Part shown: one piece after another, positions 12,183-25,326 of the stretch | Position numbering within the stretch: position 1 is the stretch's first letter | How the letters are laid out: the number at the start of each line of letters is the position of its first letter | DNA from: Setoptus koraiensis | Lineage: Eukaryota > Arthropoda | Reading direction: 5' to 3' | DNA: 64,000 nt | Assembly: GCA_048013815.1 (NCBI GenBank) | Contig: CM106585.1 | Coordinates: 22,506,001-22,570,000, forward strand | Notes under the pieces: generated by a model | Told to the model about the DNA's origin: nothing | Seen by the model: only the letters and a program-made list of their open reading frames with translations | Databases searched by the model: none | Translations under genes and position numbers: made by a program

Positions 12183-12609
12183 GTGCAAACGATAGGTCTG
12201 AGCAGTCAATATACTAAGATACTGTGCAATCATGTCGATCACTATTGAATAAATTCTCATTCAGTCACTAATCCCCTCAAGTCTATCAAGAGGAGACAGA
12301 GATAATAGTTTGTTCATGGTCTATTGCAGCTAGATAGATACCAGATAGCTACAATGATAGATACGGATAGATACATCATCAACTCTCCCCTCTTTTTTAA
12401 CGTCATTTGTTTATATTGATTGATAAGATAACAATGTTGATTTGAAAGAAAAACTTGAGCTACTTGGGTGTCGATATGTAAAAGTTTTTCTTATGCGAGC
12501 AGTTATTACTGAATTGAAATAAAAACAAAGATTAAATGATATGAATAGCATGACAACAATTTGATGAGTTCCATCGCAATTTATGAAATAAATGATTGAG
12601 ATTTTCGCG
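12183..12609. other. Intergenic, upstream of PFAS
   Basis: Holds a few imperfect GATAGATAC repeats around 12335-12375 and AT-rich sequence. No gene is seen. Confidence 0.4.
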
Positions 12610-12617
12610 TATAAATA
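12610..12617 (+). promoter_or_regulatory. TATA box of PFAS
   Basis: TATAAATA lies 102 bases upstream of the PFAS ATG, which would place transcription start near 12640 and give a 5' UTR of about 70 bases. The match to the consensus is good. No initiator motif stands out at the expected spot. Confidence 0.45.
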
Positions 12618-12711
12618 GAATTCAACTCCATCAACCATTATATTTTCGTTGAACTATTTTGCCGATAACCCAGAAAACAAATAGGACAAATTTTAAATTA
12701 GATTCACTACG

Positions 12712-15700
12712 ATGGCCATCTATGACCAAGAGTATATCACCCGCTTCTATCAATATCCTGCTGTACAACAGGCGGAGTTGGAACAAAAGTTGAAATTACT
12801 TTCCAGGCATCATGATCGTATTGTCGATGTTAACTTGGAGCATTGCTTTTACGTTGCCTCTTCAGGTATCTATTCTATGATGATTGAGTCTATCTGATTA
12901 TAGCCGTCATACACACATGCATCATAATCATAATAATTAAAAAATGTTCATTTTCCTTTCAATGTAAATTTTGAAGCCCCTCTGAGTGACGAGGAACGCA
13001 AACAAATCGAGTGGCTGATTGACCCAAGTGGCGATGTGAGAAATCAATCGCATTTCGATACACTATTCAGTGGGCGCGACGACGAAGTAGTCGTTGTATT
13101 TGAGATTGGTCCAAGATTAAATTTTTGCACTCCATTCTCAACTCAGGCCGTCTCAATTATCAGATTTTCGTGTGGACCCACCAGCAGTGTCTATCGAATT
13201 GAACGTTCGAAAATCTACCGAATTATCTATAGAAAGGATGGCTCACAGGAGGATATTTGCAGGGAAAGCCTTGAGGATTACACAGTGACTGTGTTGAGCA
13301 GACTTCTCTATGATAGAATGGTAGAGACGGTCTACGAAAAGCCAATCACAAGTTTCAAATCTGTTTCAAATGATGTGAATGCCAACCAAGATAAAGAAAT
13401 ATTGCCGAACAATGAGGTGGACATTATTGGCAACGGTGCGGATGCTCTCAAGTCAATTAGTAGCAAATTGGGCCTGTTCTTTGATCAGTGGGACATTGCT
13501 TTCTATGTCAATTTGTTCACCAATATCATCAAACGAAATCCCACCGTTGTGGAATGTTTTGATTTGGCCCAATCAAATAGTGAACATTCAAGACACTGGT
13601 TCTTCAAGGGCATATTAGACATCGAGGGGCGCGGTGTGGTGAGCAAGTCATTGATGGATTTGGTGTCAGCCACACAAAACAATTCGAACCGTAACAATGT
13701 TATTAAATTTGAGGACAATTCAAGCGCCATTAGAGGATTTTCAGAGCTCAACATAATTAAACCATTCAATTCTACAGAGGCTTCGTTGATGCAGATCAAA
13801 CCAAACCAAACTAGACATATTATATTCACTGCCGAGACGCACAATTTTCCCACTGGCGTTGCCCCATTTCCGGGCGCCGCAACAGGCACTGGCGGCCGCA
13901 TTCGTGATTGTCAAGCCACCGGGCGTGGAGCCCATTGCATCGCGGGCACGGCGGGCTACTCATTCGGCAATCTGTTGATAGACGATTACGAGCTACCATG
14001 GGAAAAGGCAAATGAGGCCTACCCCAACAATTTGGCCACACCGGCCAGAATAGCCATTGAGGCTAGCAATGGTGCCAGCGATTATGGCAACAAATTTGGT
14101 GAGCCAATTATATCTGGTTTTGCAAGAAGTTTTGGAATGCGCTTACCAGTAGTGCAAGAACAAGGCGAGGAGCCTGGCCAAACGGGCTCCACTGGCGACA
14201 GATGGGAATATCTGAAACCGATAATGTTCACGGGAGGAATCGGTAGTATTGATGATAAATATATTAAGAAAGTTAGGCCCGATAAAGGCATGAAAGTGGC
14301 CAAGTTGGGTGGGCCCGTGTACCGTATTGGCATTGGTGGCGGAGCGGCTAGCTCGGCCACAGTCACAAACAAAAGTAACAAACAAATTGACGAGCTCAAC
14401 TTTAATGCAGTGCAACGAGGTGATCCCGAAATGGAACAAAAACTGAATCGTCTAATTAGAGCTTGCATAGAGTACAATGGCAACGGATTAGAGGATCAAT
14501 CGAGCAACACTGATTTCAATCCTATTTTGTCTATTCATGACCAAGGCGCCGGTGGCAACGGCAATGTTCTGAAGGAAATTGTTGAGCCTATGGGCGCCAT
14601 AATAGACGCAAACAAATTTACATTGGGCGATCCCACCATCAACATATTGGAATTGTGGGCGGCCGAATATCAGGAAAGCGATGCCATTCTCACTGGCGGT
14701 GTTGGCTCAGATGACGAGAAATTGTTGAAGAAAATCTCAAAACGTGAAAAGGTCAATGTGGACATTGTTGGCGAGGTAAGCGACGATGGCCAGATGAAAG
14801 TGTGCAACTTTGTCCGACATCAACACGACCGAATGTATCCCATAGACCTGAAATTGGATTATGTCATCGGGTCCATGCCGAGAAAATTGTTCAACCTCAA
14901 AGATTATTGTCAGCAGCCCATTATTAGTGGCGGCCGATTAGCGATTGGCGCGCATCAAAATTCATTACTGTTGCATGGTGTCTTGGAACGAGTGCTCAAA
15001 TTGCCCAGTGTTGCCTCAAAGCGCTACTTGACCACCAAAGTGGACCGTTGTGTCACCGGTTTGATAGCCGGCCAACAATGTTTGGGCCCGTTGCATACGC
15101 CAATCGGTGACTATGGACTGATATCGCTGAGTCATTTCGATTATCGAGGTTCTGTTACATCAATTGGCGAACAACCGATCAAGGGCCTGCTCAGTCCCAA
15201 GGCAAACGCACACATGAGCGTTGCCGAGGCTCTCACAAACATGATGTTTTGTGTAGTCACCTGTTTGGAGGATGTCAAGTGCAGCGCTAATTGGATGTGG
15301 GCAGCTAAATTGCCGGGCGAAGGGGCCAAGCTGGTGGACGCTTGCCAGGCCATGTGTCAGCTAATGTCAGAGCTTGGTATTGCCGTTGACGGTGGCAAAG
15401 ATTCTCTGTCTATGATGGCCACAGTGGATAGGAATAACTCTAGCCTGATTAAAGCACCCGAAAGATCAGAAAAATCATCAAGTAGTGATGAGCTAGACAG
15501 TGAGAGGCCCGAACAAGAGATAGTGAAATCGCCTGGTACGTTGGTTATAAGCGCCTATGCACCGGTGCCCGATATCAGATGTAAAGTGACACCCATTATG
15601 GAGTGTCTGCCAACTAGTCGCTTAATCTGGCTGAATATGTCGCACAATTGTAATGCTCAAGAGCATTTTAAGCCAAGATTGGGAGGCTCAGCTCTGGCTC

Positions 15701-17148
15701 AATCATTTGGCCAGCTGGCCGTGGACGAAGCGCCCGAAATCAACGATGCCTCTCTGCTGAAATCTGGCTTTAATATGGTTCAACAACTGATTAAAGACGG
15801 AATTTGCACTGCCGGCCATGACATCAGCGACGGAGGACTGTTGGTTTGTCTCATAGAAATGGCCCTAGCGAGTCACTCTGGTCTAGATTGTAATTTCAGC
15901 AAGGAGGCCTCGCTCAAAAATATCAAAGAACCGGTCAAAATTGACGATTGCCTGAGATACATGTTTGCTGAAGAGTGCGGCATCATTTTGGAAGTTGACA
16001 CTAGCAAGATGCCAATGACGCAAATTCTAGCCAAATGTCGTGAAAAACATTTGCAGGCACAAGATATTGGCGCCGGCTCCTACAATGATCAACAGGTGAA
16101 AATAAGATTTTTCAATCAACTCATAGTCAATTATAACGACAATAACACGCTGCGACAACAATGGGAAGAGACGAGCAAACGCTTGGATTTGATGCAAGCC
16201 AATGAGGTGTGTGTCCGGCAAGAGTACACTGGCATGAGCGAGCGGCCCGTTAAACCAAACTGGAAATTAACATTTGATGCTAATAAAGTGAAAATATTAC
16301 AAATAGGCCAAGATTTTCACTATCTGACACCGAGACCTCAAGTGGCTGTTGTGCGCGAAGAGGGCATCAATGGCGACAGAGAAATGATCGCAAGTCTTTG
16401 TCTGGCGGGCTTCGACGTGTTCGATGTCACCGTCACCGATTTGACGGGCGAGCGGGGCCTCAGTTTGAGGCAATACAAAGGACTTATATTTCCAGGCGGA
16501 TTTTCTTATGGCGACGTATTTGGTTCGGGTCGTGGCTGGGCGGCAACAATGAAATTCAATCAACATCTCAATCAGGAATTAATGCATTTTCGCCAAAGAC
16601 CAGACACATTTTCCTTGGGTGTTTGCAACGGATGCCAGCTGATGTGTTTGTTGGGTTTCTTCGATAAAATGGACACAGATCCGTTTGCCGAGCCGTCTGT
16701 TCAATTGACACAAAACGATTCGGGCCGTTTCGAGTGCAGATTTGTCAATATCAGGATAGAAGCTAACACTAATTCTATTATGCTTAAACAGATGCAGTCA
16801 AGTTGTTTTGGTGTTTGGGTGGCTCATGGCGAGGGCAAGTTTGAGCTCAGTGGCAAGGACAAATATAAAGCAGAGCAAGACGAACGTATCGCCATGAAAT
16901 ATGTTGACGACTTTGGGGAGCCAACACAACAATATCCATTAAATCCAAATGGAAGCAAATTTGCTGTGGCTGCAATATGCAGCACCGATGGCAGACATTT
17001 GGCCATGATGCCTCATCCGGAAAGATGCACCCAAATGTGGCAGTGGCCTTACGTTTTGCCAGAGTGGAAAACCGGCGAGAAGCGTATCGACGTGAGCCCC
17101 TGGAACAAGATGTTTGTGAACGCTTTTGAATTTTGCACACAATGTTAG
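12712..17148 (+). CDS. PFAS: Phosphoribosylformylglycinamidine synthase (FGAM synthase)
   Basis: Fourth step of de novo purine synthesis: FGAR, glutamine and ATP to FGAM, in the cytosol. Two exons, 12712-12865 and 12977-17148, joined across a 111-bp GT-AG intron after codon 51; the frame is kept and the protein is 1441 residues. Order of parts: N-terminal domain; DLAQSNSEHSRHWFFKG; FTAETHNFPTGVAPFPG near residue 336; DQGAGGNGN; the second synthetase half with VDGGKDSLSM; and a glutamine amidotransferase domain from about 1173 with nucleophile Cys near 1268 (GVCNGCQ) and His/Glu near 1398-1400 (MPHPERC). Length and motifs match the animal large type. A hydrophilic Ser/Glu-rich insert near residues 870-900 is absent from human PFAS. 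Start chosen as the ATG downstream of the TATA box. Confidence 0.97.
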
Positions 17149-17172
17149 ATTATCTCATCAATTATATTGATC

Positions 17173-17178
17173 AATAAA
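17173..17178 (+). promoter_or_regulatory. Poly(A) signal of PFAS
   Basis: AATAAA begins 25 bases after the PFAS stop codon, giving a very short 3' UTR, as proposed for FARSA. Confidence 0.6.
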
Positions 17179-17604
17179 ATGCTAATTATTTTCAATCATC
17201 CCAGTTCGTTCACTAAACAGAGATAGAGAGACATGTTTAAGCGAGGTATGTGTGTCATTGCCTTTTCTCAAGTCTGCCTTGTTTTCTGCACTATTCATCT
17301 GGTTAGTCAGCTAACTAGAGATACCAATTGCTGATACAATCAACAAAACTACAAACACGAATATAACAACAGAATATATGGCCTCGGCACCGGCCAATCC
17401 GCCCAAATAGGAGCCTGATGAGCCGCGCTCGCAGCTTATCTCTGACCAGCGCCTTTGTTGAGCTTAGCGCAGACATTTAAAGACATCCGACGGTATGATA
17501 GCGAGATAGCGAAATGGCGAGATAGTGAGATAGTCGTATGACAATAGAATATACATAATAATTGTATATTATACAATATAATATATTACTGTAGAACAAT
17601 TAAA

Positions 17605-17690
17605 CTAATTTTGTAAGTGAGCAGCCTAATTTTGTAAGTAAGCCACCTAATTTTGTAAATGAGCAGCCCTATTTTGTGAGCAAGCATCCA
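17605..17690. repeat. 21-22-bp minisatellite, four copies
   Basis: Four diverged copies of a unit beginning CTAATTTTGTAAGTGAGCAG. The internal TTTTGTAAGT resembles a splice donor, but no coding exon is attached to any copy. Confidence 0.8.
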
Positions 17691-18869
17691 AGCTAGTTCT
17701 GGCTGGCAGTCACTTGACTGGCTAACTAGACACTGTCTAGTGAGCAGACCTAGCTATGGAGCCCACAGCAACTGTGTCGAGCAATGGAATGACTGGCTGG
17801 CCAACTGAATTGGCACTATGAATCGGGCGATGGCTGCTAACAATGCTGACCTAAATGCGAAAGCTTTCCACTAGTGAGTAGCAGGTATTGTTTGGCTTGC
17901 AATAGCCAAATTTAGGAATAGATAATCTTTGTATGTATGTGCTGCTGACAAAAAATCATTGTTATATAATGCATCTCCATTCAACTTATAGCTCTTACAG
18001 TGCCAAAGGAAGTAGGCAAAAATAGATTAGATCAGCGTAGCGGAAATATCAGCATCATCACAATACATTTACAGGAGTCAGTGTCGTCGGTGTTTGTTGT
18101 GTATAGGGGAGGGCCGTGAAAAGGAGAGTCGTTTGAGATTAGATTTGTTGTTATTGTACCTCAGTAGGTGCACAAGTATGATGGCCAAGCGAGGGCACGC
18201 CAGTGATGCCGTGTTGTACCGTTATAGCTAATAGTGGAGGCAACCTTGAACAAATGAGCAACAAAAACTGATTGCGTGTGTTCCCTATATGGATGGAGCC
18301 CATCTACACACGGAGCCATTGGTGATTGGTGCAATTAATTTGCTAGAAATGGTCCGACGAAGCAGTGTTCAGTTGGGCTGGCTGGCTGGCTGGCTGGCCG
18401 TAACCTGGCCAGCCACAGTATATTAGTACAGTATAGGTGCATATTAATGAGACGGCGCAAGAACACAACAACAACAACAACAAGCCAGAATGGGAGAAAC
18501 TTACTGATAATGTTGTGCTGCTGAAATGACTGGCTGAATTTACGACCCGTCCAACTAGGCAACATATTTTCGAGCCTCTACTCGATTATATCATATAATA
18601 CACCATACTATATATCATTGCTCACATGTGTGTGTGTGTGCCAACATAAACTAACATGGTGTCAGTATAGTAAGTTTAGTAACTAAACTGTGGCGAGCCT
18701 TATTGATGCACCTCACGATATATGCGCCTCGTCCCTCGCATTGCGTTCGTTAGGGCTGTTTTGTTCTGGATGTGAACTTGAACTTGGGATGGTCCAACAC
18801 TGTGCTGGTCCCGAATTAATGTCCGCTTCGCGTCTAGTGTTGCCGCCGCCACTGCCGCTGTTAATAGGC

Positions 18870-18920
18870 AATATTTATTCGGAGGAGGGCCCGCGATGCC
18901 GTGTCGCCCGAATAAATATT
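18870..18920. repeat. Inverted repeat, 13-bp perfect arms
   Basis: AATATTTATTCGG at 18870-18882 and its exact reverse complement at 18908-18920 are separated by a 25-base GC-rich loop. Transcribed, it would form a stable hairpin. It ends 11 bases before a GTAAGC donor-like site. Confidence 0.7.
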
Positions 18921-19400
18921 AAGGCGCAAAGGTAAGCTCTCACAAGCAAACTATTGGTTCAACAAAATTGGTTGTCAGCCTGTTGGGATCAATGATCACT
19001 GCGGATGACATCATGTTATTTCTGCGTCTGTGTGCGTCATACATGAGTTGGTCAGTTTGGTTTACAAAAAATAGTATCCATTTAGTGGGCGCGCAGTTGC
19101 ACTTGTCGCCCAATTTTCAAGCGTCGTAATAATAACAGACACCCAATTTTGGCCACTCGATCATATCGCACTAGTGAGCTTACATAGGTAGTGTCAAATC
19201 GGTCAAATAAGAGTATCATGAGAGGAACAATTGTTAGTGCAGTTGCAACCAACAACTGATGGTGTGTTGTGTGGATGTGTCGACAATCTTATCGTCATCT
19301 ATTATCGTTGATTTGAGTTGGACGCTCATGATGCCAAAATAGAAGAGGATATATAGAGAAGCAAGCAATCAGTAACATTGCTTACATCATATTGGATAGC

Positions 19401-19474
19401 CCGGCCACTACGAGAGCGGCCACTATGAGAGCGGCCACTATGAGAGCGGCCACTATGAGAGCGGCCACTATGAG
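19401..19474. repeat. 15-bp minisatellite, five copies
   Basis: Almost identical copies of AGCGGCCACTATGAG; only the first differs (CTACGAG). The high identity suggests recent expansion and a length-variable locus. Confidence 0.9.
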
Positions 19475-19977
19475 GCGCTGGCGCTAATCTCTCTTTGCGC
19501 CACTTGACAGTATATAAATTAATATATTTGTCTGTGGCAGATGCTCCCGAGGCCGGAGCCAACCAATTTGCCATTATTTATTTCGTTGTGTCACGTGTGT
19601 TTTTGCCACTGGCCCCCTATCGCACAATTGTGCCCCAATTCATTCCGCGCGTTGGCCACGCTTTACCGACACCCACAGTGAGCAGTAGCTACTGTACACT
19701 CACTGTTCACTGCGTAACTATTGCCGATCGCGATAACATATGTATCGAATGGCTGAGTTGCGAATGATCCACGATGATCCAATTTAATTTAAATCAAATC
19801 CAATCCAATCTGTTCCTTTTTCTTTTGTTCTTGCCATTTCATTTCACGTGTAATGCGCCCCCTACCAGCCACTGTCAGGCACACTGCAGCATTACGTGCG
19901 CCGCGCGCGTTGTCAGGTTCGATTCGATCTAAGCCTAATGCCAATGCTATTATTGTTCGATTGGGGCCGCTCACACA

Positions 19978-19980
<3 letters not shown>

Positions 19981-20047
<67 letters not shown>
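19981..20047. repeat. (AC)n microsatellite
   Basis: About 33 uninterrupted AC units, the longest dinucleotide tract in the window. Shorter ones are at 22224-22277 (perfect) and 24785-24835 (interrupted by GC and AT). Confidence 0.95.
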
Positions 20048-20048
<1 letters not shown>

Positions 20049-21004
20049 GTGGCCGAATCGAATGTGCGCCTAAATTATCAGTAATAGATTTAATTTGCGT
20101 CTCGCCACCACAGGCGCCCACCACCTTTGACGTGTCTCTGCGTTAATGGATAGCCCCGAGTGAAACTGGCTATACATAGCACTGACACTGTACGTGGGCA
20201 AGTGCCGCCACGTAGCGGGTTTTACAATCCTGTGTGCCCATTTAAAGGCTGACGCCATGTGACTGCCCGTGTGCCAGTGTGTGTGTCGAATATCATCGAT
20301 CGGGCCAGTGCGCGCATAGCACAAGCGCGTGATGCGGCCACCCCCGTTATAACTAGATATCGGCCAACCAACCGCTGACCCACTGGCCAAACACAGCAAG
20401 CAACTAGAGACAAACGCGCAAAAAGAGTTGGTGGGCGCAGGCAACGTGACACGCATATTACGCTTAATCAGCACTTGAGTTTAGGGGGCGCACATCACAA
20501 TTGTTTGGCTTGTGGCTGGACAAAGAGCGATAGAGAATTGGGGGGCCTCACAAGCCCCACGGGCCCCACTGGCCCCGCTAGTAAGTAAGCAAGCAGTGCA
20601 GTGTATTGGAACAGTGGAACAAAACTGATGCGAACTGCGCCGAGCGTGCATTATTCTTTTTGCCTGTTCCGCATTTTTGCACTGTTTGTACTATGGAACA
20701 AAATTACGATACACACACATGTGTGTCGGTGTGTGCAAGCGAGCAAACGAGCGAGAGGTGTCGCGTGTGGTGTTTTGTGTGTCAATAGACGGGCGTGAAA
20801 AATCTCAATGCAACAACATGTACCATGGAATGCAGACACACACTGGCATAGAATGCGGCGTCTGTAGTACATGTTACCGTCTGTAGAGGCACATGTTACA
20901 TGTAACACACAGTGTGAGTGATTGCGTTAGATCATCGAACCATCGACATTCGACATTTGATGCTCGTCGCCAGCATACATCGCAACTGTTCTCATCGCGC
21001 CACC

Positions 21005-21170
21005 ATTATTATTGTTGCCAGTATTACGCTATCTCCATTATTATTATTACTATTACTACTACCACTACTATTACTATTATTATTATCGCTGCTATTATTA
21101 TTATTATCACTACTACTATTATTATTAGTATCACTGTTATCATTATTGTTATTATTATTATTTGTTGTCG
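21005..21170. repeat. ATT/ACT trinucleotide tract
   Basis: About 165 bases of mixed ATT, ACT and GTT triplets. Open on both strands, giving polyisoleucine, polyleucine or polyasparagine translations that are not genes. Confidence 0.85.
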
Positions 21171-22222
21171 TTGTTGTTGTTGATGTCATTATTTGTTCAT
21201 ATGTGAGGCTCCAGTGAGCAACACACAGTCTAGACGATTATAAGATTTGATAGAGTTGTTCAATGGAAGCGGCCAACAACGGGCCAGATATCATCAGCAA
21301 ACGCACATATTCAGCAAAGGCAACAACATTATGACAAGTGGCCAGACAAAGAGACTTGCTCGTTGATATAAATTAGTCTTGTAATACGACAATGTGATGC
21401 TGATAAGCGACAACAACAACAACACACACGGCATGTCATTGAATCACGTCTCTAGGACTTTCCATTTGCACAACAACAATTAACAGTAAACCATTAGGGC
21501 CCAATGACGACATCAACCAACACGCTGGACAGCCACAATTTATTGCTTTGTCTATCTACGCACAGTCAACTCAATTGTCGTTGTTCATTTCACCCTTGAG
21601 GCACTAAATCACTTTGCCTTTCACTCTCAATTGAGTCGCCACCACCCATCACCAGCAACACCAACAACATCAACAACAACAACATCAGCACGAGCCCAAT
21701 AGAAGACTAAACCGCTCAATGTAAGCTACGTGACTTAACTATTGTCCCCTGCTTGTGCATACTTGTTCCCTTTTATAAATACCTATAGTCGCCTCGGGAC
21801 TTATTCAATTTATCTAGTTGATACACATCCACCTACTCATAGGGGCCACATTACACATAATATACACCTTGCACACACAACAGACTCACAACTCATGTAC
21901 ATACGTGGCTATTGTTTACGATGTGCGCATGCCGTGATATACAAAATCAACCAGCCAATAAAATAACCAGTCACTCAGCAAGCCAGTCAACCAGCAAATG
22001 AATGCCAGTGTATTAGGCGAGCTAATGCGCGAAAAAAAAAGAAAAGAAAACGCACCTAGAAAAACGTGTGTTAAATCGGAAACATTGAAGAGATTATATA
22101 CAGCTCTAGAGAGATATATCATAGATTACTGGCAAGTAAATGTTCCAACTTAGAAGCTGTTAATATAGCTCACGAAATCAGGCACCGGAAATACTAGAAA
22201 TATTTGATTTGATCCTTCTCTA

Positions 22223-22223
<1 letters not shown>

Positions 22224-22277
<54 letters not shown>
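22224..22277. repeat. (AC)n microsatellite
   Basis: About 26 perfect AC units. Confidence 0.95.
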
Positions 22278-22279
<2 letters not shown>

Positions 22280-22810
22280 CACACTGCTGCCAATTGATCT
22301 TATATGATGCCTTTTGTTGGCACTATCAATATGTTGTTGTAAAGTGACTTGGTACAGCCTGACCTGTCTAAACAACTCAATAAACTGGTGCTCACTAAAC
22401 CAGGATCAATTGTTAATAATATTAAACTACAGAAAAAAAGAAAACTACTTCAAACATCTGCCAATCATAGAGTCAATAGATTGTAAGAGTTGTAGTGCAC
22501 TTATTCTCAAGTTGCCAACAATAATCTCCTCTCACACAGGCTAACCAAAAATACCCAACCAGTGCCTCATTAAATATTGGACCGGGCCTACATAATTTAA
22601 TGTTGACAACGGGCAAAACTATTCCGTTTCACAGCGTTCCCATCCAAAGCAATTAGGACATATTCGAAAAAAAAAAATTGTTTGGCCCGAACAATAGACT
22701 CAGCTAGTAGTCGCGCATTCTCATTGATATTATATTTTCTACTAAATTGAAATCTCTGCTGAAACAGCTGCTCAAAGACTTTCAATAATAACAGCAGCAT
22801 TAAGGGCACG

Positions 22811-22861
22811 ATGGGCTTGACAAGGATGGTCAGTTCTGTAGGACAAATTAGAAAAGATTTG
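22811..22861 (+). CDS. Candidate short first coding exon
   Basis: An ATG in fair context (GCACGATGG) opens 17 codons, MGLTRMVSSVGQIRKDL, ending exactly at a consensus donor GTAAGTATT. A possible next exon in phase starts at 22961 after TTATGACAG and could end at a GTGAGC donor near 23016. I do not recognise the peptide, and the exon chain cannot be followed further. It may be the start of a small plus-strand gene reaching toward 23938. Confidence 0.3.
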
Positions 22862-23806
22862 GTAAGTATTATCACTATCACTTATGTTAGCTGTAATAAC
22901 ATTAATGGTGGGAGATATAATTTTTTGTGTTTTAAAAATCAATTATTATTATTATGACAGTTGCTGCTAAAGCAATATAAATTCTCAAATACCATGTGCC
23001 GCATCACTATAGAAAGTGAGCTTTTCAGTCAGCGTTTATGGTAGTTTGCGTTGAGCCACCATTTAAACTTGAAACTATTAAATGATTTCTTATGGTGTTT
23101 TCCATCATGCGAGTTGGCGAAAGAACGAGTTCGTGAATCAAAGCGCGTTGATGTTTTTCGCAGTGAGTGCTATATTATCCAGCTTAACAATCCGATCTAG
23201 AATAATGACAACAACAACTTGATGGTGCGTAGCTAGCGGGCGGATTCTCTAATGCTGTTTGCCCTTAACACTGAAGTCGTCAAGCAGTTGCCGTCGCCTC
23301 AAGCGTGACCGTCGTTGTCATCTTCTCTATAAATGCTATTATATGAACCTAACCTTCTCTTCCATAACTACCAGCCAAGCTATTTCCACAATTTCCATTA
23401 GCTCTACTTCACATGCACTGCTTTTCTTCTTTCTTTCCTACGAATGCTTTTGCAATTGCAACTGGCACCACCATCCTTACTATAGCACCTATTACTAAAA
23501 GTGGTCGCTACTCTAATCATTGGCGAAGTCGCTATCAAGCTGGCGCCGATAGTGAATTTAATTTTCTATTTCTTGCTTCTCACTTTTCACCATTTCAAAA
23601 GCCTCCTTCTGCTTCACTTCTGTCTATCTAATTCTAGGCTCAGAGAATGTGAGATTCTATCTATCTGTGAGTTTGTCGGCAGAAGTGAGAGGGGTAGATA
23701 TATATATATATATATATGTACGGAGAGAGAGAAAGAGAAAGAAAGAGAGATAGAGAAAGAGCTGAACGGAGAGTGAGCAGGCCAGTTCTCAGAGTGAACC
23801 ATTCAG

Positions 23807-23938
23807 ACAAGCTCCTCAAGAGGAGCACGCTTTCAAACAGATCCAGCAAGCAACCAAGGTATCACACGACCGTCGGAAGCGCTGGCCCCAAATTACGACG
23901 ATATGGTCTCCACAGACGGCACGCCAATGTCTATGTGA
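23807..23938 (+). CDS. Candidate last coding exon
   Basis: After an acceptor-like CCATTCAG, one frame runs 43 codons to TGA and reads like a hydrophilic protein tail: it starts TSSSRGARFQTDP and ends NYDDMVSTDGTPMSM. It is not low-complexity, unlike the GA-rich tract just upstream. The other two frames are also partly open. Family unknown. Together with the candidate first exon at 22811 it hints at an unannotated gene of about 1.1 kb. Confidence 0.25.
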   Translation, partial: TSSSRGARFQTDPASNQGITRPSEALAPNYDDMVSTDGTPMSM

Positions 23939-25326
23939 CTACATGTATCGCGATTATTACCATCCACCGCAACTTGCATAACATTAATTATTGTGTGTAT
24001 TAATGTGCCAGCACGTTACTCATTTGATTTATTGAGATAGCGAGAAAAAAAAAGAGACGGAGAGTTGCGCGACCAGATTTATCTAGATTAAAAATCACCA
24101 AGAAGGAACACACCCATACAGTTAATAACTGTGCAGTTACCGAGTTTATACAGAGAGATAATTGTTGTTAGTCTGAGCTGCTATATTATTGTTACCATAG
24201 TGGGTCCCAGCGACTAATATTGTTCTCTCAGTTAGCTCCATTACATATTGTCCAAGCTAGCTTAAATTTCATCTACCACGAGAGACGTATCTAGCGTCGT
24301 CTTCGGCGCTGTCCTAACCCACCAACACAAAACATTACATAACTGTAATACACTAACTATAAACACAACCGCTGTCTACCTACAACCTACTCTTTTTCTT
24401 TACCTGACATTTACGCTACTATCTCACCATCGTTATCACAAACACCGTCGCAGTCAGCGTAATCATCATCACTGCAGTTACAATAGCCATTCCAGTGTAG
24501 CCAGACCATTCTCTTGAGCGTACCATATCGTCTTATTTATCTATCGAGCTGCACCACTTCCACTACCAGCCTCGCTATCTTTCCATGCACTAACTACTAC
24601 TAACTAGGCGCTTATGCACATGTCCTTGCCTTGACACTCCACTACTACTACTTCTTCTTTTAGTGCCATCACCAATACCACAATCGTATTCACTCTCACT
24701 CTTCTGGATGCATCATTTCCACCTGCGTACACATCACTCACGACAACGACTTTATAAGCTGTTCATAACCAGTTCATCGTGTGCCACACACACACACACG
24801 CACACACGCACACACATACACACACACACACACATTTGACTTCGATAACTAGATCGAGGCAGACGTGAGCAAAATCCACCACTAGTAACCATCAACCACA
24901 ACAAAAATAGAGACCAAAACAAAACAAAGTAACATAACACAGTATAGCACAACACTGAACAACCAGGCAGCTAGACAGTTAAGCAACTGACTATAATAAC
25001 ATAACAGTCTGACGACGACATGACAGCAAAGTAGGAACATGTCTGAAGATATGTTGAGATAGGAAGAGAATAAGGTAGATGATTAGGGAGAGACAAAGAG
25101 AGAGTGAGAAGGGGAGAGAGGGAGAGAGAGAGGGAGAGAGAGAAAAAAAAACAAAACAAGGACTGTCTTCGTCATTTATGTTGCTATGCCTTGAGAAACT
25201 TTTGCTTCATTCCGCCTTGTTCCAGTCATTAATTCATTCTAGTGATGTTAAGCGGCACAACCACCTCTAGTTTCATCCGTAGACATATTCGTGCACAAGC
25301 AATGATTGACTCTCTCTCAAGACAAT
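23939..25326. other. Intergenic, upstream of Prune
   Basis: Holds an interrupted CA tract at 24785-24835, a GA-rich tract at 25087-25142 and otherwise unremarkable sequence. The Prune promoter should lie near the right end; no clear TATA box was seen. Confidence 0.4.

Larger units (their letters stand above)
17179..22810. other. Gene-free, repeat-rich region
   Basis: No supportable gene. A short ATG stretch with a GTATGT donor near 17234 has no partner exon. The interval 18690-18932 on the plus strand is open and ends at a GTAAGC donor, but its end is a hairpin and the translation is not recognisable. The remainder is short tandem repeats, a long CA tract and trinucleotide runs. Confidence 0.45.

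Noticed and set aside
20992-21217. Polyleucine/polyisoleucine and polyasparagine open frames
   Set aside because: Translation of an ATT/ACT trinucleotide tract.
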